Below, piece by piece: positions 54,978 to 63,763 of a stretch of 64,000 nt of DNA. The notes beneath the pieces were generated by a model, which made no database searches, had not been told where the DNA came from, and saw nothing but the letters and a program-made list of their open reading frames with translations. Position numbers and translations under genes: made by a program. The stretch is from the NCBI GenBank assembly GCA_022709905.1, contig JAKLHY010000040.1, positions 1-64,000 on the forward strand. The letters are read 5' to 3'. Within the stretch, counting starts at the first letter, position 1; each line of letters begins with the position of its first letter. This DNA comes from Verrucomicrobiota bacterium (GTDB taxonomy: Bacteria; Verrucomicrobiota; Verrucomicrobiia; Limisphaerales; UBA1319).

Positions 54978-56462
54978 TTAATATGCGGATGGAAACCGTG
55001 ATCGGCTCGGCGTAATGGTCGGAGGAATCGAGTCGACAGTTGAGTCCTCCTGAATATCCGTTGCCTCCTGTGAAGCCTCGCTGTCCACCACACCCAGGAT
55101 TTCGACTTGTTCCGGGCTGGACCCCGTGTAGATGAACTGTTGGCCCTGGCGGTCAGGTTGGAAGATGACCTCACCTTGCCGGCGCTGATTCTCGAACCAG
55201 AACGCGTAACCGATCGTGCTGCCGATCAGTGACGGATCTGCGTGCATCCAAAAGCCATCCTGCCCAATGATGGAGGAAAAAGACCGGGACACGGGCTGCG
55301 AAGCGTTTCGAGAAAGGGCAGGGGGCCCGGCTTGAAAGACCGATCGCAGGATCTTAGCCAGGATGATCAGAAGGAACAGGCCCACTCCGATAATGAACAG
55401 CAACGGAAACAGAGCAAGGCCGAATCCCACCGTGTGTCGCAGATGCAGTTCGGTTCTCGGGCGCTGCGGTGGGGGTTCGATGGGGCGGGCCAGTTCCCGG
55501 ACCTGTGCGGGAGGGAGCGGCTCATCCACCTTTTCCACGGGGGGAATCATCGGGGATGATGCCAGCGGATTTTCGTAGCTCATGACTCGAAATCCGTTGT
55601 CCGCATTACGGCTGGCGGGATCGTTGCGATAGCGGGCGGCCGAGCGAGTGTGCTGGACCTCGCGAAGCCAGGAGCCTCCCCGCAGAACCCGGCGTGGCTT
55701 GTCCGACAGGTTGGAATTGTTTTGAAGCGGATCCTTAACCTGGCCTTCCGGATAGGGCGCATACCAATCCCGGCACCATTCATAGACATTGCCACCGATA
55801 TAAAAGCCCCAGGCGTTGGATCGAACGGACGAAACAGGGTGGGTCGTGAATTGGGCCAGGGGTTTGAACCAGGCGATGGCCCTGGCTTGGTCTTCAGCAT
55901 CGCCGTTATGCCAGGCGGTCGTGGCTCCCGCGCGGCAGGCATATTCCCATTCGGCTTCGGTGGGCAACGTAAACGCCCGGCCTGTTTTGTTCCGTAACCA
56001 CTCGCAAAACTTCATGGCGTCCGAATACGTTACCAGGGTCACCGGATGATCCGCTGTTTGAGGAAATCCTGGATTCCGCCAATCGTATTGTTTGGCCTGT
56101 TTCAGACGGGTTCCATCCCAGCCATAACCTCCGCTGGTCCCGATCTCCGCCTCGGTGCGGTAGTGGGTGTCGGCGACAAACCTTTCGAATTGGGCTCGGG
56201 TAACCGCGTGTTTGCCCAGGTAGAAATCTCGCGAAAGCGTCACCCAACGCTGTGACTCGTCGGTTCCCCGTTTGGGTTCGGATACCGGCGAGCCTTGCTG
56301 AAAATCTCCCGCCCGAACATGGATGAGTTCCAGGCTCACCCCGCCCCCCAGATCGAGGCTAAAACTCTCAGCGGAGCAGAAGACGACGCTCATCAATCCA
56401 CACAGGAATAAAAGACTTGATTTCACAGGAACACTCCCGGACCTTGGATTTGCGGTCTTCAT
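54978..56462 (-). CDS. Membrane-anchored SUMF1/FGE-domain protein, Cys-less
   Basis: 494 residues. A signal sequence, an FGE-sulfatase (SUMF1) domain (about 35-295; TLPTEAEWEYACRAG, GGNVYEWCRDWY, RVLRGGSW, DNGFRV), a Pro-rich linker, one strong membrane helix (about 343-371) and a C-terminal domain of about 120 residues. Where catalytic formylglycine enzymes have RCAAR this reads RSAARYRND (S274), so sulfatase activation is unlikely. The ATG at 56462 has AGGAG six bases upstream. Possibly a binding or serine/threonine-type regulatory scaffold; role unknown. Confidence 0.8.
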   Translation of the reverse strand: MKTANPRSGSVPVKSSLLFLCGLMSVVFCSAESFSLDLGGGVSLELIHVRAGDFQQGSPVSEPKRGTDESQRWVTLSRDFYLGKHAVTRAQFERFVADTHYRTEAEIGTSGGYGWDGTRLKQAKQYDWRNPGFPQTADHPVTLVTYSDAMKFCEWLRNKTGRAFTLPTEAEWEYACRAGATTAWHNGDAEDQARAIAWFKPLAQFTTHPVSSVRSNAWGFYIGGNVYEWCRDWYAPYPEGQVKDPLQNNSNLSDKPRRVLRGGSWLREVQHTRSAARYRNDPASRNADNGFRVMSYENPLASSPMIPPVEKVDEPLPPAQVRELARPIEPPPQRPRTELHLRHTVGFGLALFPLLFIIGVGLFLLIILAKILRSVFQAGPPALSRNASQPVSRSFSSIIGQDGFWMHADPSLIGSTIGYAFWFENQRRQGEVIFQPDRQGQQFIYTGSSPEQVEILGVVDSEASQEATDIQEDSTVDSIPPTITPSRSRFPSAY

Positions 56463-56629
56463 AGTCATCTCCTATGCGAATCTTGTTTCGGGCGCAATTC
56501 CAATCCTTCATAGGCCCATCACATTAGGATTGTTTAAATCCTCAATCCGTGTCATCGGTGTGGCACAAATACTGAGAGACGTTCTCTGGAATCAAACACA
56601 GTGATATCTACCACATGAAGGAACACCTT

Positions 56630-57385
56630 ATGAAACGAACCATCACGTCCGCGGTGATCCTGCTGGGCATGGCCTGCAGCCTGGCCCTGGCGGCGGGATC
56701 AGATACGCGATGCTACGAACTGCGCACCTACTACGCCGCCCCGGGCAAGCTCGATGATCTGAATGCCCGGTTTCGCAATCATACCGTGAAGTTGTTCGAG
56801 AAACATGGCATCGTGAACATCGGCTATTGGATGCCCATCGAAAATCCGGATCATAAACTCGTCTACGTTCTGGCCTTTCCCAGCCGGGCCGCCCGCGAGC
56901 AATCCTGGAAGGATTTCGGCGGCGATCCCGCATGGAAAGAGGTGGTCAAAACCACCGAGGCCAGCGGCCGATTAGTGACCAAAGTGGAATCCGTCCTGAT
57001 GTCAGCCACCGATTTTTCGCCCGAAATCAAACCCGCCAATGCCGATCCCAAACGATGTTATGAGCTGCGCACTTATACCGCGTCACCCGGCAATCTAGCT
57101 TTTCTGTTGGCGCGTTTCCGCAATCACACGCTCAAGCTCTTCGAAAAACACGGTATCAAAAACTTCGCCTATTGGATCCCCATGGAGAAGAATCAGGGCG
57201 CCGAGAACACCCTGATTTACCTGGTCATTCACGACAACCCCGATGCGGCGGCCAAGTCGTTCAACGCGTTCCGCGCTGATCCCGATTGGATCGAGGCCAA
57301 AAAGGCCTCCGAGACCAACGGTTCCCTGACAACGGAAGTCAAGTCCGTCATGATGCGGCCGACGGACTATTCCCCGGCACAGTAG
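56630..57385 (+). CDS. Exported tandem NIPSNAP protein
   Basis: 251 residues with a signal peptide (MACSLALAAG). Two NIPSNAP domains of about 105 residues in tandem, each starting RCYELRTY, with RFRNHTVKLFEKHGI or RFRNHTLKLFEKHGI in the middle and closing VKSVMM- or VESVLM-like. This is a ferredoxin-like dimeric alpha-beta fold of unknown function. The ATG at 56630 has GAAGGA six bases upstream. Its neighbours are sugar-related enzymes. Confidence 0.88.
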   Translation: MKRTITSAVILLGMACSLALAAGSDTRCYELRTYYAAPGKLDDLNARFRNHTVKLFEKHGIVNIGYWMPIENPDHKLVYVLAFPSRAAREQSWKDFGGDPAWKEVVKTTEASGRLVTKVESVLMSATDFSPEIKPANADPKRCYELRTYTASPGNLAFLLARFRNHTLKLFEKHGIKNFAYWIPMEKNQGAENTLIYLVIHDNPDAAAKSFNAFRADPDWIEAKKASETNGSLTTEVKSVMMRPTDYSPAQ

Positions 57386-57392
57386 TCGCTGT

Positions 57393-58514
57393 ATGTCACC
57401 AGCCGCCTGCTCTGGAAATGGAAACCCTCGAAGCCGGCGTTTCCTCTTAGGATTCCTCGCCTTCGGGATTGTTCTCTATCTCGATCCAGGCTGGTCTCGG
57501 ATGCTGGCAGCGAGTTCAGCGCCTGCCCGGACGGCCGCACTTCCCCCTTCACAATCCGGCCAGGCCTCTGTCCTCACGAATCCCCCCGCAACCCCGACCA
57601 CTACCAATAACCTAACCCGCGTCCATGATCCTTCCTCTCTCGTCCGATGTGGGGACGAATACTGGTGCTTCTCCACAGGGGTAGGCGTCCTCTCGCGACG
57701 TTCGAAGGACCAAGTTCATTGGACGGCTGGACCTCCCGTTTTCCCGACTATTCCCTCCTGGGTTCAGGAAGTGGCGCCCGGGCACAAAGGGCATTTTTGG
57801 GCGCCAGATGTGATCCGTCTGCGGAACCGTTATCTGCTCTATTATTCGGTATCCACCTGGGGAAAGAATACGTCTGCCATCGCCCTAGCCATAAATCCCA
57901 CGCTGAATCCCGACGATGCACGGTTCCATTGGACGGATGAAGGAATCGTGGTCCGATCGCGCGCCACCAACGATTTCAATGCCATTGATCCGAGTGTTTG
58001 CCTGGATCGTGATGGGCGTTTGTGGCTGGCCTTCGGTTCCTTCTGGTCCGGAATCAAGATGGTGGAACTCGATCCAGCCACCGGCAAGCGAACTGCCGAA
58101 GATTCCCCGATATTCGCCGTGGCGAACTACCCCCAGATCGAAGCCCCGGCGCTGGTGGTGGGACCGGAGTATTACTATTTGTTTATCAACTGGGGCTGGT
58201 GTTGTCGCGGTTTGGAGAGCACCTATTCCATCCTTGTCGGACGCAGCCGCCAGATCACCGGCCCTTTCCTGGATGCCGAAGGTCGCGATCTCCTGGATGG
58301 CGGCGGCTATCCGTTGCTTGAGAGCGCCGGCCGTTTTGTGGGGCCCGGGCATGCCGCCGTTTTCTCCGATGGCACCCTATCTCTATTGAGTTATCATTTT
58401 TACGATGGCCAACGCCGGGGCGCTCCCACCCTCGCTGTCCGCCGCCTGTCATGGGACACCAACAACTGGCCCATGGCCGGAGAGATGATCTCACCGACGG
58501 CTGGGAATCCGTGA
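57393..58514 (+). CDS. GH43-type arabinanase
   Basis: 373 residues with an N-terminal hydrophobic signal. Five-bladed propeller features of GH43 arabinan endo-1,5-alpha-L-arabinosidases: VHDPSSLVR (D79, base), NAIDPSVCLD (D199) and PQIEAPALV (E250, acid), plus HFWAPDVIRL, FGSFWSGIK and YYLFINWGWCC. It cleaves alpha-1,5-arabinan in the envelope or outside the cell. It starts 8 bases after the NIPSNAP gene. The next, truncated gene overlaps its stop. Confidence 0.88.
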   Translation: MSPAACSGNGNPRSRRFLLGFLAFGIVLYLDPGWSRMLAASSAPARTAALPPSQSGQASVLTNPPATPTTTNNLTRVHDPSSLVRCGDEYWCFSTGVGVLSRRSKDQVHWTAGPPVFPTIPSWVQEVAPGHKGHFWAPDVIRLRNRYLLYYSVSTWGKNTSAIALAINPTLNPDDARFHWTDEGIVVRSRATNDFNAIDPSVCLDRDGRLWLAFGSFWSGIKMVELDPATGKRTAEDSPIFAVANYPQIEAPALVVGPEYYYLFINWGWCCRGLESTYSILVGRSRQITGPFLDAEGRDLLDGGGYPLLESAGRFVGPGHAAVFSDGTLSLLSYHFYDGQRRGAPTLAVRRLSWDTNNWPMAGEMISPTAGNP

Positions 58515-58627
58515 AACGATCCGATTTTGTGACAATCGCCCCCAAGCTTCTCTTTCGCGATCCCGTCCAGGATGGCGCCGCCGATCCCATCGTGGTCTGG
58601 CATCCCGATGTCGTGATCTGCGGCTGA
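58511..58627 (+). pseudogene. Truncated glycosidase-like fragment after the arabinanase
   Basis: A GTG start at 58511 overlaps the arabinanase TGA, as coupled genes do. It opens VKRSDFVTIAPKLLFRDPV, followed by QDGAADPIVVW. This opening (FRDPVxDGAADP) is that of a family 43-like glycoside hydrolase common in Planctomycetes and Verrucomicrobia. It stops at TGA after only 38 residues, and no plausible continuation was found in the next few hundred bases in any plus-strand frame. So it appears to be a remnant left by deletion. Confidence 0.5.
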
Positions 58628-58903
58628 CCACAGCCTCGATGTTTTCGGGCCGGTGTCGCCATCGAATCCTTGAAGCCAGGGATTCATTCGGGTGCGCCAA
58701 AATCCTGGACAGGGCTGGCGCGCCATACACCCGCCAAGCCCGATACCTGTCCCCAGTCGCCATGAATCAGCTGGGAAAAATCCGAAAGAATCGTTCGACT
58801 CGTTTTGTCTTGGGTGCTAGAAAAAAGCATCATCTCGCCGCTGTCGCCAGTGTGGTTTAAGACAAAGCGGCATGGGAAGAGCCATCTACCGAAGGGACAT
58901 GAA

Positions 58904-60388
58904 ATGAATCGATTGAATCGTCGTAGTTTTTTAAGCAAGAGTGTCTTTGCCACCGCCGGTTCGTATTGGGGATTGACCGCCTACCCGTATCTTCTTGCCA
59001 GCCCGGGGAGTCCCGCCAATGAAGTTCGCCTTGCCGTTGCGGGTATTCGGAGTCAGGGCAACGGCCACGTCGAGAGATTCCAGAAGTTGAAAGGGGTGAA
59101 GGTTGTGGCATTGTGCGATCCCGATCGGCAAATACTGAACCAGCGCCTGCAGCAGTTCAAAAAACAAAATCAAATTACCGACGATGCCGCCATCCAAGGC
59201 TACGCCGATGTCCGAAAGGCCCTGGATCGAAAAGATATCGATGCCATCGTGATTGCCACGCCGAACCATTGGCACGCGCTGATCGCCATCTGGGCGTGCC
59301 AGGCCGGCAAGCACGTTTACGTCGAAAAGCCGGTCAGCCACTCGATCTGGGAGGGGCGCAAGATTGTCGAGGCCGCCCGAAAATATAATCGCATCGTGCA
59401 GGCTGGAACCCAGCAACGCTCCTGCCGGGCCGTCCAGGAGGCCGCACGAGATGTCCAGGCCGGAAAATACGGCAAGGTCCTTTGGCTGCATTGCTCCAAA
59501 TTGTCCGCCCGCACCACCATCGGCAAAGTGACAGAGCCCCAGCCGGTCCCGGATCATATTGATTACAATCTGTGGGCGGGTCCCGCCCCCATGACGCCGG
59601 TCATGCGCAAACAATTCCATTATGACTGGCATTGGCAATGGCCTTGGGGCGACGGCGAGATGGGCAACTGGGGCATCCACTACATCGACGATGCCCGCCA
59701 TATCCTCGGTTGGAACGATGTTCCCACCAAAGTCATCGCCGCCGGCAACCGCTTCGCCTGGGATGACAACGGGCAGACGCCCAATATGCACTTTGCCCTG
59801 TTCGACTACGATGGATTGAAAATGGTTGTGGATATTCGGAACCTCTCCGATCCCGGCCGCCCCGGCGATGAGGAAGGAGCCCTCTACCTGAAATCACGCG
59901 GCGGCAACTACATTCAGTGCGAAAACGCCGTCATCCGCCTGGCTCGCGGCGGCGGCGCTGCGTACGACAAGGAGGGCAAACGCATCCACCAATACCAGGG
60001 CGATGGCGGCGGTGCCCATGGCCAGAATTTCATCGACGCCATCCGCAGCGGACACCGCCAGGATCTGGCTGCCGAAATTGAGGTCGGCCACTTCGGGACC
60101 GCGATTTGCCATCAGGCGAACATCGCCTACCGGGTGGGCGCCGCGGCATCCATCGACCAGGTGCGCGAAAGCATGAAATCGCACGAGGACGCCGTGAATA
60201 CCCTCCAGGACATGCTCGAGCAACTGAAGGGCAATCAAGTTGACCTCGCCAAAACGCCGTTCATGGTGGGTCCGCAGCTTACTTACGATCGCCAGCAGGA
60301 GCGCTTTGTCGGAGCGAACGCCGAACAGGCGAATCCGCTTCTCAAAGTGCCCTACCGCGACGGATTCGTCGTGCCCGACAAGGTGTAG
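58904..60388 (+). CDS. Tat-exported Gfo/Idh/MocA oxidoreductase (second copy)
   Basis: 494 residues. Tat signal NRRSFLSKSVFATAG. VRLAVAGIRSQGNGHVERF, VVALCDPDR, VIATPNHWHALI and the canonical GKHVYVEKPVSH are present, followed by GEMGNWGIHYIDD with the catalytic aspartate/histidine area. The ATG at 58904 has AAGGGA upstream; a longer frame to 58805 lacks a signal at its start. This copy keeps EKP, unlike the 50.8 kb copy, so they are different subfamilies. Sugar substrate unknown. Confidence 0.87.
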   Translation: MNRLNRRSFLSKSVFATAGSYWGLTAYPYLLASPGSPANEVRLAVAGIRSQGNGHVERFQKLKGVKVVALCDPDRQILNQRLQQFKKQNQITDDAAIQGYADVRKALDRKDIDAIVIATPNHWHALIAIWACQAGKHVYVEKPVSHSIWEGRKIVEAARKYNRIVQAGTQQRSCRAVQEAARDVQAGKYGKVLWLHCSKLSARTTIGKVTEPQPVPDHIDYNLWAGPAPMTPVMRKQFHYDWHWQWPWGDGEMGNWGIHYIDDARHILGWNDVPTKVIAAGNRFAWDDNGQTPNMHFALFDYDGLKMVVDIRNLSDPGRPGDEEGALYLKSRGGNYIQCENAVIRLARGGGAAYDKEGKRIHQYQGDGGGAHGQNFIDAIRSGHRQDLAAEIEVGHFGTAICHQANIAYRVGAAASIDQVRESMKSHEDAVNTLQDMLEQLKGNQVDLAKTPFMVGPQLTYDRQQERFVGANAEQANPLLKVPYRDGFVVPDKV

Positions 60389-60511
60389 ATCGGCATCTGC
60401 CAAGCCATGACACCCTCCGGCCGATGTCCATCCGGAATCGTCCTTTCAGTGAACCACGGATCGAGAGTGTGCCCGCGCCAATTGAAAAATCGCCGGGACT
60501 GACACCTGCAC

Positions 60512-60834
60512 GTGATGTTTCGAGGCAACGATCGGAAGCCGATGGCGTGGCGATCGATGGAGGCGGTTCTGAGGGTGGTAGCCGAGGAGTTGGGTGTGGA
60601 GATGGAGCGCTTACGGGAGCGGCATGGGGAATCGTGGCTGCGACCGACGGCGCGTGGAGTGTTGTGCCGACATGGGGGACTGCGCCAAACTGTACGTGGG
60701 GGTTGGCCTGGAGCTGACTCAGGGGCCTCGATCAGCTTGCAACAGGCCAAATGGAGGCAGGAGGTCTCGCGCCATTCATCCTGGCGCAACCGCGCAAAAC
60801 GGGGTGACCGCCAACTCAAGAAACTATTAAGTAT
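60512..60834 (+). pseudogene. Frameshifted remnant of a REP-associated (Y1) transposase
   Basis: The frame starting at 60512 encodes AVLRVVAEELGVEMERLRER and SWLRPTARGVLCRHGGLRQ, then the match moves to another frame for YVGVGLELTQG (60693-60725) and returns for ASISLQQAKWRQEV. These three pieces in order match, from memory, the C-terminal region of REP-associated tyrosine transposases. The catalytic half is absent and at least two frameshifts interrupt it. 60842-60855 (TTAAGGGCAGACCC) could be an associated end sequence. Confidence 0.5.
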
Positions 60835-60901
60835 TAATTTAAGGGCAGACCCCAATGGCTTCGGTGCATCGTCCGTGAGCAGGTCCAAATGGACCAGGGG
60901 G

Positions 60902-61390
60902 CTAGCCATGCCTGGCCCTGGGATCGTGTGCTTGCAGCACATTGTGCCTTCGTGACCAGGTGAATCCGCAATACCCATCAATAAGGGTTAAGAGCAGGAT
61001 GATCCCGCTCGCAATGAGGGGGCGCCCACGCTCGGCGGGTTCGGCAAAGGAACACACAGCCACGGTCGAAACACCCAACTGCACGAGCAGAATGACTAAC
61101 AGGACACGGAACGGACTTTGACAGCCACGGATCAACTCGTAAAAACACCAGGCTGGCACTACCGCCAGAAAGAGCCCCCAAAAGGCCAGACCGGCAATCA
61201 CCCAATGCCCAACCCAGGCAAAACTGATCACAAACCAATCATCGATCTTAGGGAGGTGATGCCAACTCGCCGCCAGGGGAACCATGCTTCCGAGAACACA
61301 TACGGTGAAGACCGCCAGACTGGCTCCAACAAGACTCTGCAAGGCCTCGCGAATAGCTAACAGTGGATAATCAGGCGTCGGATGCCTCAT
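60902..61390 (-). CDS. Four-helix membrane protein of unknown function
   Basis: 162 residues from the ATG at 61390, with about four hydrophobic segments (GASLAVFTVCVLG, VIAGLAFWGLFLAVVP, VLLVILLVQLGVSTVAV and ASGIILLLTLIDG). No motif recognised. An in-frame extension to 61450 adds polar residues. Nearest gene neighbours are remnants and a GH67N/GH20-like gene on the other strand. Confidence 0.5.
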   Translation of the reverse strand: MRHPTPDYPLLAIREALQSLVGASLAVFTVCVLGSMVPLAASWHHLPKIDDWFVISFAWVGHWVIAGLAFWGLFLAVVPAWCFYELIRGCQSPFRVLLVILLVQLGVSTVAVCSFAEPAERGRPLIASGIILLLTLIDGYCGFTWSRRHNVLQAHDPRARHG

Positions 61391-61517
61391 AATGAGGCTT
61401 CTCGGAGAGACCCCATCCAATCTTGCATCCTGATTCGAAGTGACCAACATCCATCAGTTCAGGTTCGCGAGAGGATCATTGACATCTTAACCTCAAGGCT
61501 TCTTGCTTGCGAGTCAA

Positions 61518-63533
61518 ATGACCATTAAACAACCTGCCTCCTGGATTTTGGCCGCAGCCGGCTTGCAGATGACGCTGGGGCTTATTAACGGCCGCGCCGA
61601 GGATAATATCACACTCGACCATTGCACTATCGTCAACGATCCCGGGCGCACCTCATTTGTTCAATACGCGGTCGAGGAGTTGAGCCATTTCCTCGAGGAA
61701 GTGACGGGGAATAGCCCGAGGACGGTCGACACCTTTACGAACCACAGCGGCACGTCAATTGCCATCGGTCAACCGAATGCCCAACGGATCCTCGGCGATG
61801 CCTTGGCGGTCCCGGAGCTCGGTGAGGAGGGATATCTGCTGAAGACCGTTTCCAAGGAAGAGACGACGTGGATTATCGCGGCCGGAGTTACGCCGCGCGG
61901 CACCAAAAACGCCCTGGCGGCCTTGATGAAAGCGATTCAGATCGAGGGAAAGTCAGCGGTGATCCCGGGGGCACTCGACCGGATCGGCCGACCGGCTTAT
62001 GCCATGCGCGGCATGCACTTCAATGGCTGGGCGTTCAATTATCCCTATTCCTTCCGCAACTGGCGCGAAGCGGATTGGCAACACTACCTGGATATTCTCG
62101 CCTATCAAGGCGTCAACCTCTTCTACCTCTGGCCGTTCATGGAGATTATGCCCGTTCCGCTATCGCCGGAAGATCAGGCCTATTTAGAGGAGTGCCGCCG
62201 CCTCATTGATTATGCCCAGAAAAAACACGGCATGGAGGTGTGGATCATGCAATGCACGAACCGTGTGGCGAAGGATCGGTGTGGCGTAGCCGACCCGCGG
62301 TTGCGTCCTTATTGGCGCCCCTCCCAAGAAGATCTTAATCCCGGAAAGCTGGAAGACTTTCAAGCCATCGTCAGATCGCGCGAAGCCATGTACCGTATCC
62401 TCGATAATGCCGACGGAGTGTGCAACATCGATTCCGATCCCGGCTTTTGCCCCGACAGTAATTTCGACGACTACGTCAAGGTGCTCCGCGCGTGCCGCGA
62501 GATGCTCGATCGCATCAATGTCCATGGCAAACAGGCCAAATTGGTTAACTGGATGCTGTGGGGCTGGGGCCGCAAGGAGAAAATCCAGCGGGAAGGCCTC
62601 GTCGAACACCAACGGCAGGCCTTGCGCAGCCTGAAACAAGGACTCCCCGATTCCCTCTGGCTGATTTCGGGTCAATTCCCCGAATATTGGCCCATGTGCC
62701 GCGAAGAAGGTTTCGGCGCAAGAACCGTGCTCTTGCCTTATGGCACGATCGAGTTCGAACCGGCCTATCCCCATACCACGGTGCAAATCGATGCCATCCG
62801 CGACCTTTTCAACGGACCGGACGCCCAATCCCCCGGTCTGCCAGGCTTCCTGGGTAATATGCAGACGCCGTTGCTCCAGTTCCCCAACCTGTTCTTCTTC
62901 ACGTCGGTGTTATCGGATTTTGACTACCGCAACCGATCGGAGAAGGACGTGTTAGGGGATCTGGCCGGTTACCTTTATCCGAACCAGCGTCAATTATTCG
63001 TCGACGCCCATTTGGCGCTCAAGAGCCCCGATCCCGGGCACATTACCCGGCAGGCCGACCGGCTCGAGCGCGCTCTACAGGCCGATACCCTCGGCCCGTG
63101 GGGCCTCTTCGCCCGCAAATTGTTCCCCGATCCTCGCTTTGCGGCGACGTCTCTGTTACTGCAACTCCGCCTCCGGGCGGCCCAAGAAAGGCTGGTGTTG
63201 GATGCCCCAGCCGCAGTGTCGAGAGCGGACTGCGAGAAACTGATCACTGACTATCTCAACGCCTACCTGGCCTGGGATACCGCTCATGGTTGGCACGGGC
63301 TCTGGGGGTGGTCTCAGTATCCTTTTGGTGATTTTTCATCGGATCCCCGATACTCCATCCTGGTTGCCGCTTTAGGCAAGCGCTTGAAAAATAAACTGGA
63401 GGTCGATGTCTGTTTTCAGAACGTCGCGCAAGCCGTGTCGGTCAATTATGGGGAAACCATCGTCCAGGAAGGCGCGATTACCCCTCTGAAAAAAGCCGTG
63501 CTCGTCACGATTCGCGCACCGGCCCAACCGTGA
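61518..63533 (+). CDS. Glycoside hydrolase-like protein with GH67-N-type and GH20-like domains
   Basis: 671 residues with a signal peptide (SWILAAAGLQMTLGL). An alpha-glucuronidase-type N-terminal domain (about 30-155; VQYAVEELSHFLEEVTG, TSIAIGQPNA) is followed by a TIM barrel (about 165-470) starting YAMRGMHFNGWAFN and including GVNLFYLWPF. This barrel recalls GH20/GH67-type enzymes but no H/D-E pair typical of hexosaminidases was found. WGWSQYPFGDF near the end suggests a further helical or beta domain. The ATG at 61518 is used; an in-frame TTG lies at 61503. Substrate unknown. Confidence 0.65.
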   Translation: MTIKQPASWILAAAGLQMTLGLINGRAEDNITLDHCTIVNDPGRTSFVQYAVEELSHFLEEVTGNSPRTVDTFTNHSGTSIAIGQPNAQRILGDALAVPELGEEGYLLKTVSKEETTWIIAAGVTPRGTKNALAALMKAIQIEGKSAVIPGALDRIGRPAYAMRGMHFNGWAFNYPYSFRNWREADWQHYLDILAYQGVNLFYLWPFMEIMPVPLSPEDQAYLEECRRLIDYAQKKHGMEVWIMQCTNRVAKDRCGVADPRLRPYWRPSQEDLNPGKLEDFQAIVRSREAMYRILDNADGVCNIDSDPGFCPDSNFDDYVKVLRACREMLDRINVHGKQAKLVNWMLWGWGRKEKIQREGLVEHQRQALRSLKQGLPDSLWLISGQFPEYWPMCREEGFGARTVLLPYGTIEFEPAYPHTTVQIDAIRDLFNGPDAQSPGLPGFLGNMQTPLLQFPNLFFFTSVLSDFDYRNRSEKDVLGDLAGYLYPNQRQLFVDAHLALKSPDPGHITRQADRLERALQADTLGPWGLFARKLFPDPRFAATSLLLQLRLRAAQERLVLDAPAAVSRADCEKLITDYLNAYLAWDTAHGWHGLWGWSQYPFGDFSSDPRYSILVAALGKRLKNKLEVDVCFQNVAQAVSVNYGETIVQEGAITPLKKAVLVTIRAPAQP

Positions 63534-63763
63534 TTAGCCTGGGGATGGATGTTTCGTTTCGCCTGGACATTCGGATTGTGTTGCCTCAGTTAAAATAATA
63601 AGTGACACAGGCACTCTCACTCAATTGGTTCGGAAGTAATGTCAGGCGGCCGGCCACCGCTCCCGAGTGCTGGAGGCACTATGAACGAGATGATTGCCCG
63701 ATGCGGGAAATCTGTCAGTCCCGGCTATTGTAGAAATGACTTGATTGTCAATGGCGCGTTAAC

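Noticed and set aside
60424..60717. Gly-rich open frame (97 codons)
   Set aside because: Out of frame with the transposase-like matches and of biased composition; overlaps the remnant.
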